Below, piece after piece: positions 45,181-57,061 of a stretch of DNA of 64,000 nucleotides. This DNA is from Blastobasis lacticolella (lineage: Eukaryota; Arthropoda; Insecta; Lepidoptera; Blastobasidae), in contig LR990058.1 in assembly GCA_905147135.1 (NCBI GenBank), forward strand, positions 16,281,349-16,345,348, in the 5' to 3' direction. The position numbers were made by a program, and so were the translations under genes. Every line of letters begins with the position of its first letter. Within the stretch, counting starts at the first letter, position 1. The notes under the pieces were generated by a model that saw only the letters and a list, made by a program, of their open reading frames with translations, made no database searches and had not been told where the DNA came from.

Positions 45181-45559
45181 AACACCGTCGCTGTAAAAGA
45201 AACAAAAAAATTTAATAATACTTTTAGACTTTTAAATATTGCAATTCAATTACATTTTTTTTCTGCCATACCTTGCGCTCGACTTACGCAGACCTTACCA
45301 ATACATGCAATTAATACCCAGTAGATCCTATCTAGCGTCTCTCAGTCTAGCCTTTAGACGTGCAGGTGCCCCACTCACGCGCTTTTCGACACAGCTGTCC
45401 GTGAGTCATTGGCAGCTGTCCGGCCGTGAGTAGCCGCTTTAGGGTCTAGGTTTCCACTGCAATTGGGAACTGGGTCACTCTGATTAGAGCTAAACAATAA
45501 CCATGCCATTGCCATTACATTATAATTTATTGGATGGATATAAGTTGGTATATTTCTTG

Positions 45560-45645
45560 TTAGAGCGTCGGCGGCCTAATGTCTAATGGATTGATCTTGT
45601 ACCAAGTTCGATCCCCAGCGCCGCCATGTAGCAATTATGACTTTA
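45560..45645 (+). mobile_element. SINE-1 head
   Basis: 'agcgtcggcggcctaatgtc' to 'ttcgatccccagcgccgcca'. Confidence 0.65.
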
Positions 45646-46480
45646 TCTGAGTTAAGTACCTATGTATTACGCTGATCTGAAAGTTTTTAGCCAAAACTTA
45701 TCACCCTGTTGTTTTAATTTGTATAGCGATAAAACACAAAATTTTATTAAAACTCCTTGACCAAAAATCGCTACTCGACATTTAGTTATTTTTTGTAGAT
45801 GGTTTAAAATAACATGTCTGCGACGTATCAACCTCTACGACGGAGGTAACGCAGGTAACATTTCGTCGTAAGATGAATTATGATTATGTTATTATTATTA
45901 ATCATTTATATCAGACCATTTAAATAAAATTTTTAACGTTTTTAGAATCAAATTAAAATGTATTATCATTTTCACCGTATAAAACAGGAATTTCATAGAA
46001 AAGACTATAATTTATCAAAATTGGCTCTGAAAGTACCTAAGTCATCAAAGCAAATTACCAGACACAAGAATAAGCTAGCACAAAAAACCCCGCACACCTA
46101 GAATAGAGCAACTTTATCAACCCCAGTGTTGCCAGAGTAAGCTTGCAGAAGCGCCCACGACACTAATTTGACGCGCGGCGTCCGCGTGCTTGTTACGAGA
46201 GTGTTGCCAACGCAGCGGTGTTACCTTACTATATTGGTAGAAAATTCTCAGAGAGAGCTCGCTACATTTTTGCAGAGTCGAGTGAGTAATAGGTTCTGTG
46301 TTTTTAGAACAAATAATGTCCGTAATTTTAAGCTGAAACCTTAAGCTGAAAACTGAAATGTTGGCTATGGTTTGTGGGTGCAACAGTCACACATCTGTAT
46401 ATACCCTCACCTAAAGCTTGTACAATGCTAGACTTGTTCGGAACCAGTAGAAACGCTGTATGCCTCGTCGAAAACTTTTG
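45646..46480. other. No gene seen
   Basis: AT-rich; an 88-codon minus-strand frame at 46117 has no recognisable content. Confidence 0.4.
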
Positions 46481-46484
46481 TGAC

Positions 46485-46640
46485 TAGACAGGCATTTGAC
46501 CGCTATCTCACCAGTTATTAAGTGACGATGCGCCCGAACATGGAGCACGCCTGTCTAGGAACGATCTATTCGATCTATCCTTGAAGGCGTCCAGATTGTA
46601 AAGATCAGTAAAAACACTCGCAGGCAACGAATACAGGGCG
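46485..46640 (-). mobile_element. LINE-B 3' fragment
   Basis: 'ggcatttgaccgctatctca' and 'gaaggcgtccagattgtaaa'. Confidence 0.75.
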
Positions 46641-46919
46641 AATAGGACGAGTTTAGTCCAACGGTATGTAGGTACCTAGGTACCTAATTTTTTATTTTTT
46701 ATTTGTACGCCCTCACGAGGGCAAGCCAAATTGGAGCTAAACCTAGCAAGTATGTAATACTCTGTAGGTACCTGTGAACTACGGTCCCAGCCTGCATTTC
46801 CCCCTTTTAACTCCGATATCGGTGGCTTACACCCGTGTTCAGCAATCTTACTATGAGATTTCGAGAACGCAGAGGCTGACGGAGATGACGCGGGCGACCC
46901 GAGTTCGATCCTCACTGTA

Positions 46920-47135
46920 GAGACTTCTTTTGTCTCCCATCCATATGGGGTGTCGTATTCGATGAAACCTGAAATGCCTTATCGGCTATGGTACTCCAGC
47001 TGATAAGCACCTAGGTCTCTTGCGAGTCCAGCATAACCTGCCGGCCGATCACGATGGTACACATGAATGTTCTCTGCTTTCCTAACTCGTTAGTCCGGAG
47101 AGTGCCTATATACCCTTTGCGGTAGGCGCAAAAAA
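46920..47135 (+). repeat. Repeat R-L, copy
   Basis: 'gatgaaacctgaaatgcctt', 'cacctaggtctcttgcgagt' and 'ggagagtgcctatataccct' match 56275-56480. Unclassified. Confidence 0.7.
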
Positions 47136-47204
47136 ATTATAAAGCTACCGTATTGAACGCAGGGCGTTCACTTAGCAGACGAAAATTGTGAGAATGCATG
47201 GTAA

Positions 47205-47470
47205 CGCTACTTTACGAGGGCCCGGGGTCCGCCTTAACCATAATCCAGGATTTGGCAGATTAGGTAATTGCAGTGGAGCAAGACATGTGACCACATGATG
47301 TACATGTACCCTCCGTGATTCTGCTACCAGGGGAACCTGACTAGATTGGGTCACGGTTACACATTCAGTCGCCTAAATGTGCAGGTTTCCCTCACCGTAA
47401 GAGCATCGGTTAGTATTTAACTAATGTACATTACTCAGAAAAGAGATATTCGAAGCCGGTACTTGGATAA
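47205..47470 (-). mobile_element. SINE-1
   Basis: 'gggcccggggtccgccttaa', 'aggggaacctgactagattg' and 'ctcaccgtaagagcatcggt'. Confidence 0.75.
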
Positions 47471-47814
47471 GCTAATAAAAAAAATTTCAGACAATGTCCA
47501 TATTAGTGTAAGTAAAAACGTTCTTGACTTACAAACTACATTAGATTTCATTACATTATTCAATGTAGTTTGTAAGTCATGAATAATACCAAAATTTAAA
47601 TATCAAAATTTAAATTAAATCACCTAAATTCTTCTAAGAGTACAAAATGTCAAAATAATAATAATTTAGATAATCACTCGGCCACCGACGCGTACTCACA
47701 TCTCGGGACATTTCTCCCGTTCGGACGACCAGTGAGTAGGACAGGAAATTGGTTTATAATAACTTATCATATTACAGCACTATTTTAGCAGTTTATCAGT
47801 GTTTAAAATTTTTG

Positions 47815-48055
47815 ACGACCTGATGAGTGGTTCAGTCGGTTAACCTCTGCCATGCAGAGGCCCTGGGTTCGATTCCCTGCCGGCCAGAAATTTAAATAAT
47901 GAATTTTAATTACTGTTACGGGTATCGGTGTTATAATGTATAGTAATATGTATTTACGGTACGGTAGCCTGTATTTTAAACAGTTTCGAACACCCATAAC
48001 ACAAGCTTGGCTCATTTGGGGCGATTGGGGCTAATCAAAACATGGAAATTGGGAA
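47815..48055 (+). mobile_element. SINE-2
   Basis: 'gacctgatgagtggttcagt', 'gggttcgattccctgccggc' and 'ttacgggtatcggtgttata'. Confidence 0.8.
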
Positions 48056-48590
48056 TTGTCCAAGCATATTTTTTAATAAGTAACATAATTTGAGTTGACC
48101 CCGTACGTACACAATAATTCAATGACCGAATAGTAGGTGAAATCTGAACGCGCGGCAACAGTTCTTGAGACATTTCGATAACACAACAACTGAGATGTTC
48201 TCCCTTGGCAACTGCGATTACCCAAGGGCCCTAAATTTCCTAACATGTATTCTCCGAAACAACAAAGAACTGAAAAATTCTTCGGACCAAACCTTCTGAG
48301 AGTAACGAACAAAAATGTAATGTAACAATTGAATTATTACGTAACTGAGGGTACAGGTAAAACGTCGCGCTGACCAATTACCGTTCTGTCGTCGAACCGG
48401 AAAAACTCGACTCTTCCCTCAGATAAGATTGTCAACAATGGAAAAAAACTGGCATTGAACGCAGTACATGCGGGGAGGGCAGATGTTGCAAATGTCCGCT
48501 GCAATAAGTTAGTTAACTACGGCGCCAGCACAGTCTATTAGTTGCTATGTATGTTTTCAATACTAACCAAGTGTGTACTCCCCGTCTTGC
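48056..48590. other. No gene seen
   Basis: Nothing recognised. Confidence 0.35.
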
Positions 48591-48594
48591 AGAT

Positions 48595-48705
48595 CCTGTA
48601 AAAAGCCTGTTCATCCTGTTCTGGAAGAAATCCATGTTAGAATCTCCAGAACAACTTCTCCAGGGAGCTCATTCTACAACCTTAGAGAACGTGGTGAAGT
48701 GTATG
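48595..48705 (-). mobile_element. LINE-A 3' fragment, old copy
   Basis: 'tggaagaaatccatgttaga', 'ctccagaacaacttctccag' and 'ctcattctacaaccttagag' are a diverged version of LINE-A (compare 13480-13560). Confidence 0.6.
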
Positions 48706-50040
48706 AAAATAAGAAGCCGAAATTATATTTTTCCACCATGTATTGAAACTACAAAGATAACGATTCTTGTATACTCGTTATCCTAATAGCAGGAATTGAA
48801 GAAAATTCTTGTAAAATAGGTTCTCGTGGTCCCCATTGGTGGTGTTGCTACGATACACGCTCAGCCGATCCAACATAACTGAATATGATTAATTTTAAAA
48901 CAGGTACATTTTGTGTAAAGTGTCACGTTTACAAAAGATGTTTATCGTAGCCATTTAAATAAATAAAAAATAAAAAGGTATTTATTTAGCATTTAGCTCA
49001 AACATATAAAAAAAAATTACATAAAATTAAAATAAATTAAACAAGGAGAAAAAAAAATATGAAAGAAAAACAAAAATATACATTATTATTATTTATTATT
49101 ATTTATAGTTACCATTAAAATAGAACAGAATACCTACTGCAATAGGTGAAGTACCCTTGACAATAATATTTATTAGGTGCACACAGAAAGTTTGCTTAGA
49201 CAAAAGGAACAAATAAGATCAAAGAAAAAATGGAATCTTATAAAAATCTATACATTGTATAAAACAAAATCGTTTCCCTCCGTCTGTCCCTACGTATCTA
49301 TATAAGTTTAGATCTTCTTAACTTCTTCGCGGTTATGAGAGCGCGTGTGGCTGCATATTGGGCTAGACTGAGGTGCTCCGATAACAGCATACTGAAAACA
49401 GTAAGTAATGACCTTGACAGACCAATCTTTAGAAGATGGTTGACTTTGCATTTGACCGAGAATCGAAAATGACATCGAAATATTATAATTTTGTAATTAT
49501 TTTTTATTTTCAATTTTACTATTGTATATTTATGTCAATTTGTGTGTATTTAATTGTATATTTATTTTAATTGCAATATAGGTCTATTGCCTGGAATAAA
49601 TAATAATAATAATAATTATATTATTATAAACTACGCAACGGATTCTAATGCGGTTTTCAATAATAGATAAGAGTGATTCAAGAATAAGCAAGAAAAATGG
49701 GTAGACATAAATAAGTCCACTAGTCTAAAAATAATTTGCAAATTTATCTATCATTCCCACATATACTGCGCAAAAAACAAGAATCAGCTTCCTTCCATGT
49801 TATGTAGCGGCAGAAGCAGAAAATCATTTTCAATAAATACGATGAAACAATTGTTTGGGGTTTTCACTTCAACTTTTTTTTAACTGTTGTTTGCAAAGTA
49901 ATTAGTTTGTTATTGATGATGGGGACAATTGTTTACGAGAAAATTGAACGTTTTCCAGAAGCCACTCGCTAAAGTCCAGTTTTGATGCGGGTTTTTCAAC
50001 AAACAAAGAAATTACTATGTAATCAATACTTTCCTTGTTA
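48706..50040. other. No gene seen; retroposon tails
   Basis: Very AT-rich. Tail-like runs near 48955-49100 and 'taaataataataataataat' near 49597 suggest further LINE ends. Confidence 0.4.
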
Positions 50041-50044
50041 GTTG

Positions 50045-50310
50045 TTAACCTTAGGTACCAAACTGGCCGTGTGGTGTCCGGCAGAGTAGAATAGCACCAA
50101 CCCCTTACACTCGTGGGTACTACTGTTTTCAAGGCAAAACTTCTAAGGGTAACTTCTCCGTGGGCTGGAAAATGGGCAACAGCGTTTTCCAATGTTATAT
50201 TTATAACACTGCGATTTCCAACCCGCCTGCCAAGCGTGGAGATTATGGCAATATCCTCCCCTTTCATGGAAGAGGCCCTAAGTCCTGCAGTGGACTGTTA
50301 TGGGCTGTGA
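50045..50310 (+). repeat. Repeat R-E, copy
   Basis: 'ggccgtgtggtgtccggcag', 'aacccgcctgccaagcgtgg' and 'gtcctgcagtggactgttat'. Confidence 0.75.
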
Positions 50311-50394
50311 TGATGACTAGTACTAAAACGCACTTCTTTGGAGCATTATCTTCCATATACCGAATATGGGCGTGGAATCCATTAAAATCCATGG

Positions 50395-50770
50395 AACATG
50401 GTTTAATAAAAATAATCATCTTTCGCGTTAATGTCTCGGTTGTGCTCACGCTTGAAAGGGCCCGGACTCTGCCTGGACCATGATCCAGAATTCAGTAGAT
50501 CAAGTAATTATAGCGGGAGGACTGCCATCTGATCTCCGTGATCCTATTAAAAGAGGAACCTGAACAGATTGGATCATGGTTACACATTCAGTTGCCTGAA
50601 TGTGCAGATTTCATCACGATGTTTTCCCTCACCGTAATAGCATCGGTTAGTGTTCAACTAATGTACGTTACTCAGAAAATAGTTATTGGCACATGGCGGC
50701 ACTGGGGTTCGAACCTGGTACCTCGGGATACGAGTCGAACCACTTTACAATTTGGCCACCCATAATAATT
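50395..50770 (-). mobile_element. SINE-1, long copy
   Basis: Reversed: 'taatgtctcggttgtgctca', 'ttggatcatggttacacatt', 'ccctcaccgtaatagcatcg' and head 'ggggttcgaacctggtacct'. Confidence 0.8.
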
Positions 50771-50799
50771 CATCAAAAATATGTTACGGGGTGCCAATC

Positions 50800-51015
50800 G
50801 ACTATTCTGCCCCAAGACTGTTCAGTCAGTCCAGGGTCCCAGCGCAAGACCGTGGTCACCCTCGCTTCGCTGGTATTAGGAGGCGCATCTAATAAGTAGG
50901 GAGCCTCTTGCGGTGCTGAAGTTCAAATAGCCTAAATACAAAACGGTCACCCATCCAGCTACCGGCATCGGCGTGTTGCTTAACTTTTGTTATCGGTCTC
51001 GCAAGCACGCTGTTC
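50800..51015 (-). mobile_element. 5S-rRNA-like repeat, copy 1
   Basis: 'acggtcacccatcca' and 'gttgcttaacttttgttatc' with 'aagcacgctg' (50943-51012) follow, on the minus strand, the order of conserved blocks of insect 5S rRNA (GTTAAGCAAC, GATGGGTGACCG). The left part (50800-50942) is shared with copy 2. Consistent with a 5S-derived SINE (SINE3 class). Confidence 0.65.
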
Positions 51016-51350
51016 TAGCTACAATTTAGCTACTTGGACTTAAGTTCCTATCTCGATAACAATAAGAGTTAAAATTGAACTGTAAGTACGGTAGGACGAT
51101 CCACCAAGATTTTCAATCAGACACCTACACGTGACCTTGTCTCGATCAATCAGGCTTTCCCGTGTTTCGGGATGACCGATGGTGTCCCACCTTGAAGATG
51201 AAGTGCCCACTTTCCCAATTGGTTATTGTCAATTTGGGGGCGCGTTTGAGATATATCTTTAAGAAAACTTAGTAAAAAAGTGCTGTTATTAAAATATTTT
51301 TCTTTGTATTTTTTATTTGCTCTTGCACTACTATGACATACTATGACTTA
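51016..51350. other. No gene seen
   Basis: Nothing recognised. Confidence 0.35.
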
Positions 51351-51354
51351 CCTC

Positions 51355-51475
51355 TTCAAGGTTGTCTGGAAGAGATCGCTTAAAGCGATAAGGCCGCCAT
51401 TTCACCCATATAAATTGTTATTTTTTTTCTTTTATGTAACTAGACTTGTGTGTGCAATAAAGAGTTTTTACTTAA
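51355..51475 (+). mobile_element. Repeat R-K, LINE 3' hairpin
   Basis: 'ggttgtctggaagagatcgc', palindrome 'atcgcttaaagcgat', then 'gtgcaataaagag'. Confidence 0.65.
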
Positions 51476-51604
51476 TTTACTTACTATAATAGGTAAGTAG
51501 TGAAGTGAATTTCACACCGCTTGATATCCTCGACGCGGCAACAGAAATAACTCGCAGTTTACTTCCAGTGAAAGTTGTCTAAATTATAGGTAGGAAATTT
51601 TTAA

Positions 51605-52055
51605 TGTGCTTGGACGAATTCACACAGCGCCATGTAGCCCCAAAGTAAACAAAGCTTGTGTTATGGGTGATAGATAACTGATAAACTACTTGAATGGTTC
51701 AGTTGGTTAACATGTCGGTCGCCACGCAGAGGTCCCGGGTTCGATTCCCGGCTGTGCAGAAATGTAAATGATTAATTTTAATTTCTGTTACGGGTCTGGG
51801 TGTAGTGTGTATTAAAAAAGGATATAATGTGTATATGTAGTTTATCAGTTATCTAACACCCATAACACAAGCTTTGCTTCGTTTGGAGCTAGATGGCGCT
51901 GTGTGAATTGTCAAAGCATATTTGTTTTATACTTTATTTTAAATACTTACTTATTATACATACTACAGCCAGATCCGTACAATAAATAGATATTCATTAC
52001 TTCAATTTCTGCTCGGCCGGGAATCGAACCAACTAAACCACTCAGGTCACATAGA
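51605..52055. mobile_element. Three overlapping SINE-2 pieces in alternating orientation
   Basis: 51605-51690 is reversed ('gcgccatgtagccccaaagt'), 51690-51912 is forward ('ggttcagttggttaacatgt ... gatggcgctgtgtgaattgt'), and 51913-52055 is reversed ('tgctcggccgggaatcgaac'). This looks like one SINE-2 inserted into another. Confidence 0.7.
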
Positions 52056-52530
52056 AATATGAGTGTAGATAAAATAGTGTTTGCATCTGCAATTAGATAT
52101 TAAAACACTTGTGTCAAACCATTTTCATATGTACAGATAAGCAGGCACTCATGTTTTAATACCCCCTTTCCCTTTCCCGGTTCCGTAAACTACGATTAAG
52201 ATTCAATTTAATGTTATTGTCATACGGTTGTTATTCCATCGCGATATCGCCTGTTCGTGGCATTCTATTAAGTTTGAATACCTTCTGTCAAAATGTCATG
52301 TCAATATCTCAATATTCTGTTGGTGAAGTGAATTGAAATTACTTGTTGAGTACGGTCGCGGTTTAAAATTGTTTACCGGTTTTCTTACTAGTTTCTTTAT
52401 ATTATAACACAGTGTAATTAAGTCTGAAATAGCTGGAGACGGGTAAATTCATAGATGTAGGACGTAAAATTGTTTTTTCGACGTGTGTGGGTAAATCATG
52501 TGTTTAAAAATAATCTTGTTGGTGTTAATG
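52056..52530. other. No gene seen
   Basis: AT-rich; nothing recognised. Confidence 0.4.
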
Positions 52531-52534
52531 TATC

Positions 52535-52735
52535 GGTTATTCTCTCGCGTACGAAGGTCCGGGGTCCGCCTTGAACCTGAACCGGGATTTGGCAGATCAG
52601 GTAATTACAGTCACAGGAGCGACTGCCATTCGACCTCCGTGGTTGCTACCAGGGGAACCTGACTAGATTGGATCATCATATTCATTCCCCGATATATGCA
52701 GGTTTAATCACGATGTTTTCCCTCACCGTAAGAAA
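52535..52735 (-). mobile_element. SINE-1 fragment
   Basis: 'gtccggggtccgccttgaac', 'aggggaacctgactagattg' and 'gttttccctcaccgtaagaa'. Confidence 0.75.
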
Positions 52736-52929
52736 TTAAACATGTGTTAATGTCACGTAATTTTTTTTAAACTCAGACTGCACTATTAGCTTTCTCAACT
52801 TACCGAAAATAAGTGCTCAAATTCATTCAAGTTACTTAAGTAGGTATACCAATCCCGGAAAGTGTGTCAAATTATTCTTGCAAGATTTGATCCGAAGTAC
52901 AAACATTGAAAGTTAATTAAAAGCTTTTT

Positions 52930-53150
52930 TTTTGACAATTCACAGTGCTGTCTGGCCGCAAAGTAAACAATGGTTGTGTTATGGGTGCTATAGACAACTG
53001 CTTAACTACATATATACTTTTTAAATACATACGTCTACTTATTATACCCAGAGCCGTAACCGAAATTCAATTTCTGTTCGACCGGGTATCGAACCCGGAA
53101 CCTCCGCGTAGCAGAGCGGCATATTAACCACGGAACCACTCAGCGTCTAA
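52930..53150 (-). mobile_element. SINE-2, diverged
   Basis: 'gttatgggtgctatagacaa', 'cgaccgggtatcgaacccgg' and 'ggaaccactcagcgtc'. Confidence 0.75.
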
Positions 53151-54095
53151 TATTATTGGTTAGAATGTTTTTCATTGTAATTTTCTTTATTATTATTACA
53201 AAATATGACATTTCGAACCCGCATTTCGAACGTAGCTTATAACAGTACCTGATGATACTCTCATGGCCACTCCTCAAAAAAAACTAGGCGTAAGTCTTAA
53301 TGTTATCTACACGGATATAGCTGTTCTCTAACGACTACCCGTCGGATATAACAGTAACAAGTGTGGTTTAGCCTTATCGTCTGTCACGACGTACACCTAA
53401 CGGTCAGCTTTATCTTAGATCTCTTTAATAGGCGGTGATAATATTAATGGTATAATCTCTAGGCTCAATATAATTAGCTGTTCGCGCGATTTCACTTGCG
53501 TTTTGAAAGTTTGTGCCTAGAAAATTCTAGTCTCTAATTCCAGTCCTATCCTATTTTACTATTCAAAATGAGAATAAATTTCTTTTTACTATTTTAATTT
53601 ATGTTTAAAACAGTTACATTATGAAGTCGTACTGCCAATTACAAAACTGCAATTTTTAATTTTATAATTAATTTTGCTAATATACCATATAAGGAAAAAA
53701 AGGAAAGGAAAAAAAATCCTAATATAATTAGTATATTAAAATTAAGTATAATGTTTTTTTTTATTATCTAGACAGGTACACGGACAGGTACCACCTGATG
53801 GAAAGTGGCCTCCGTCGACCAGGACATATAGCCATAGTGGCTTATAGGCCAGAATAGCACATTTTTGCTATATATTATGCCGAAGTTCGAATCGAACCAA
53901 ATTTTATGCGGACGAAGTCGCATGCAGAAGTTTATATTTAATATTTCCGTCAGGCCCTATTATTTGTCCTGGGATAAATGGTAGCCTTAAATATAATATA
54001 TCATTGAACTTGAAGCCTGGTTTAAGCCTTACTGACACAATTTTTAGGATTCTGGTAGGAAACCGATTTTAGTAAATCTGAATTGAAACTTTTTT
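53151..54095. other. No gene seen
   Basis: AT-rich. 'cacctgatggaaagtggcct' at about 53793 is a LINE-C-tail-like scrap. Confidence 0.4.
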
Positions 54096-54099
54096 TTTT

Positions 54100-54245
54100 A
54101 TTATTATTACTTTACTAGCCAGGCATTTGACCGCCACCTCACCTGGTGGTAAGTGACGATGCGGTCTATGATGGAACATGCCTGTCTAGGAACAGCCTAT
54201 TCACTCTAGCCTTGAAGGCATCCAGATTATATTGATCAGGGAAAA
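54100..54245 (-). mobile_element. LINE-B 3' fragment
   Basis: 'gccaggcatttgaccgccac' to 'ttgaaggcatccagattata'. Confidence 0.75.
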
Positions 54246-54314
54246 CTACGTCTCCATATTAAGTTCTATATTGTACTTATCTTTACTTCTTGGCTATAAA
54301 TAGAAAAAATAATA

Positions 54315-54550
54315 TATATGCTTAAACAAATTCACACAGCGCCATCTAGCCCCAAAGTAAGCAAAGCTTATGTTCTAGGTGTTAGATAACTGACAAGTTA
54401 CTTATATACTCATTTTTTTTAAATACTACACCCCGACCCGTAACAGAAATTAAAATTCATCATTTAAATTTTGGTTCGGCGAGGAATCGAAGCCGGGGCC
54501 TCTGCGTGGCAGACCGGCATGTAATCCAACTGAACCACTCAGGTCGTCAA
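54315..54550 (-). mobile_element. SINE-2
   Basis: 'gcgccatctagccccaaagt', 'accccgacccgtaacagaaa' and 'gaaccactcaggtcgtcaaa'. Confidence 0.8.
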
Positions 54551-54644
54551 ACGACATATGTACCTATACATCATTTCCTTGACTGTAAAAGCACGTTGCA
54601 CACATTAACATTTTTCTTAATTATACTAGACATGCCTATATAAT

Positions 54645-54745
54645 ATATTGAACGCGGTCCGGCTCGGCCTGGCATTGTCGAGCACGGTCCGGTCGTGGTG
54701 GGCGTGGGGTGGGTTTGCTGCGGCCATAGGGCGGTCAGCGTGTCA
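54645..54745. other. GC-rich patch
   Basis: About 100 bp of clearly higher GC than its surroundings, with 'cggtccggctcggcctgg' partly repeated as 'cggtccggtcgtggtggg'. Origin unknown. Confidence 0.4.
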
Positions 54746-55135
54746 CTGTGTGTTTCCTTCCTACTTTCCTACCCCCCTCCTTTTTGACGATTGAAAGAGA
54801 TATTTAATGTCCTAATAAATAAAAAAAAATTGAATTTTGAAATTTTGAACAATATTTTATTTTAAAAATGTCTGTGTAACATTAGTGGCAGATGTCTTCT
54901 TTTAGGCTAGGCCTGTGTTAGACGACACCGCTCTTCTATGTGTACATGGAACCAGCACAATCCAGCAAATGAACACATATTTAATTATTATACGTATCTT
55001 AGTGACACGGAAGACAGTTGGTTACATTTGAAAAACTGCCGGCTTCTAATCACGCTGGTTTTAGCACGACGGGTGTACAGTCACCCGCGCAATTTTTGAC
55101 ATCTACTATCAATAGAAATAGTAATAATATATTAT
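54746..55135. other. No gene seen
   Basis: Nothing recognised. Confidence 0.35.
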
Positions 55136-55139
55136 ACCT

Positions 55140-55350
55140 TACACTCGTGAGTGTCGGACCAGATGGCTAATGTTTTCGAGGCAAAAGATCTAATCTTTAC
55201 AGACTGCAAAATGTGCAGTAGCGTTTTCCATTGTTATATTTATGACACTGCGATCTATAACCCGCCTGCCGAGCGTGGAGATTATGGCAATAACCTCCCC
55301 TTTCGTGGGAGAGGCCCTAAGTTCTGCAGTGGATTGATATGGGCTGTGAT
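55140..55350 (+). repeat. Repeat R-E, copy
   Basis: 'actcgtgagtgtcggaccag', 'aacccgcctgccgagcgtgg' and 'aagttctgcagtggattgat'. Confidence 0.75.
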
Positions 55351-55394
55351 GATGATTATACCGTCACTGGATCTTCAATTACTTACTATACCAA

Positions 55395-55515
55395 TTCATA
55401 GGGCGGTTTTTACGGGGTCGGCAACGCGTGGGTGATGTTCATGGTGTTGCAAACGGCCATAGGCTGCGGTGACTGCTTACTATCAGGCAGGCCGCAAGCT
55501 TGTTTGTTTGCATAA
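55395..55515 (+). mobile_element. LINE-A 3' tail
   Basis: 'ttacggggtcggcaacgcgt', 'aggctgcggtgactgcttac', and an A-run. Confidence 0.75.
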
Positions 55516-55624
55516 AAAAAATCTCATTCGCGTCTTCCCAGGATGTTCGAGTATGTAAACCCGTTTCATCAGGTCTTTCACTTTGTCTAGTAATTCGATA
55601 ATGGAGGCACTACTTACAGTACCT

Positions 55625-55870
55625 TTTTTTATACCACTAAGGTAGCAAACAAGCCGACGGCCTGCCTGATGGAAAGCAGTCACCGCAGCCTATGGACGTT
55701 AGCAATACCATGTGCATCACCCACGCGTTGCCGACCCCGTAAAAATATTTTCATCACTTTCTTGAAGAACTCCATGTTGTACTCACCAGGGAAAACCTCT
55801 CCAGGTAGTTCATTCCACAACCGTAGTGTGCGTGGGAGGAAGTTCTTTTGGAACCGCACAGTTTGCGACC
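55625..55870 (-). mobile_element. LINE-A 3' fragment
   Basis: A 71-codon remnant of the C-terminus (RTLRLWNELPGEVFPGEYN) close in sequence to 13400-13590, facing the 55395 copy. Confidence 0.85.
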
Positions 55871-56270
55871 TAAAACATGTATCACCCAAAAACATTCAGT
55901 AAATGTTTGCCTGCGTATTCTGTAAGGTACTTCTTCAATCGGCTGGGGTATCCCGCTATATGTTACCCTTCTTCAAAAGGAATCAATTTAAGGAGACAAT
56001 TATAAGCGTTTTCTCAAAAATAATAACAATAAATCATTTATTCATAACATTTAATAATAAAAATTTATTTATTATTTACTTATTTATTTAACATGGATAC
56101 AATATTATCGAAGAATAACATTTTTGTAATTTGTTGTAATTCGACCCACTTTACGAGTGTCAACGAAGTTTGATTACGCTGACGAGAGATGTCGCTGCTA
56201 GCATTTTACATCGCGCTATCGATACTCGGATGGCGTTATCTTAAAGAATAACTAACCAAAACCGTAAAGT
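55871..56270. other. No gene seen
   Basis: AT-rich; nothing recognised. Confidence 0.4.
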
Positions 56271-56274
56271 GAAG

Positions 56275-56480
56275 CGATGAGAGAGACGATGAAACCTGAA
56301 AAGCCCTTATGGCTACAGGTGCTCCCAGGGGGTGTTTAGCACGTATGCGCCTAGGTCTCTTTTTTGGCGAGTCGTGCATAACCAGTACGGCCGGCCGGCT
56401 GGTACTCATGAGAGTTCACCTCCTCCCTCCCAACCGCTATACCGGAGGGTGCCCATATCCTTTGCGTTGGGCGAAAAAAA
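56275..56480 (+). repeat. Repeat R-L, copy
   Basis: 'gatgaaacctgaaaagccct', 'cctaggtctcttttttggcg', 'ggagggtgcccatatccttt', A-run. Confidence 0.7.
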
Positions 56481-56645
56481 AAAGAGTTAAGATTCTTTTC
56501 TGTTCTCCATTTTTTGCATTTGTGTTACCTTTGGCCGGTATGGTTTTATACTGGCTGGTTGGTTATACGAAATTATAATAAACTATTAGAGAGACGTACT
56601 AGGTAAAATGCGTACTGAGTCTTGCGAGTTTGGCAAAAAAATCGA

Positions 56646-56677
56646 GTACCTATACCTACCTACCTACCTACCTACCT
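56646..56677. repeat. (CCTA)n microsatellite
   Basis: About six 'ccta' units after an imperfect start. Confidence 0.85.
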
Positions 56678-57061
56678 GCATAGCGCACTTGACATAATAT
56701 TCCGAACGAAATATAGTAAAGACAATCATAAATAGAAATAACCAACAATAAGCAGATCTGGCCGTATCTATCTAAATACATTGCCACAAACATATAACCC
56801 GGTGACAGCGTCGCTGTTGTTGAAAATACTTGACAACAAAAACACATTTTAAACTGTCGACACTTAGTTCCAAAATTGGCCACTGGGTCAGATTAAATTG
56901 TGGCAATGTAGCTCTTATGCGGAAGGCCTTGCGAATTCAAATTCAACACATAAGGAAACAATGTGAGGTCGTTGTGTGCTATATTTGCGCACACGCATGC
57001 CTACAAAATACAACCAAAGTTAGACAGATAAGCGACTGCATATTTACATACATACATCCTA

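Noticed and set aside
50943..51012. Functional 5S rRNA gene
   Set aside because: Too diverged and incomplete, with only some conserved blocks kept and a longer flank shared with a second copy.
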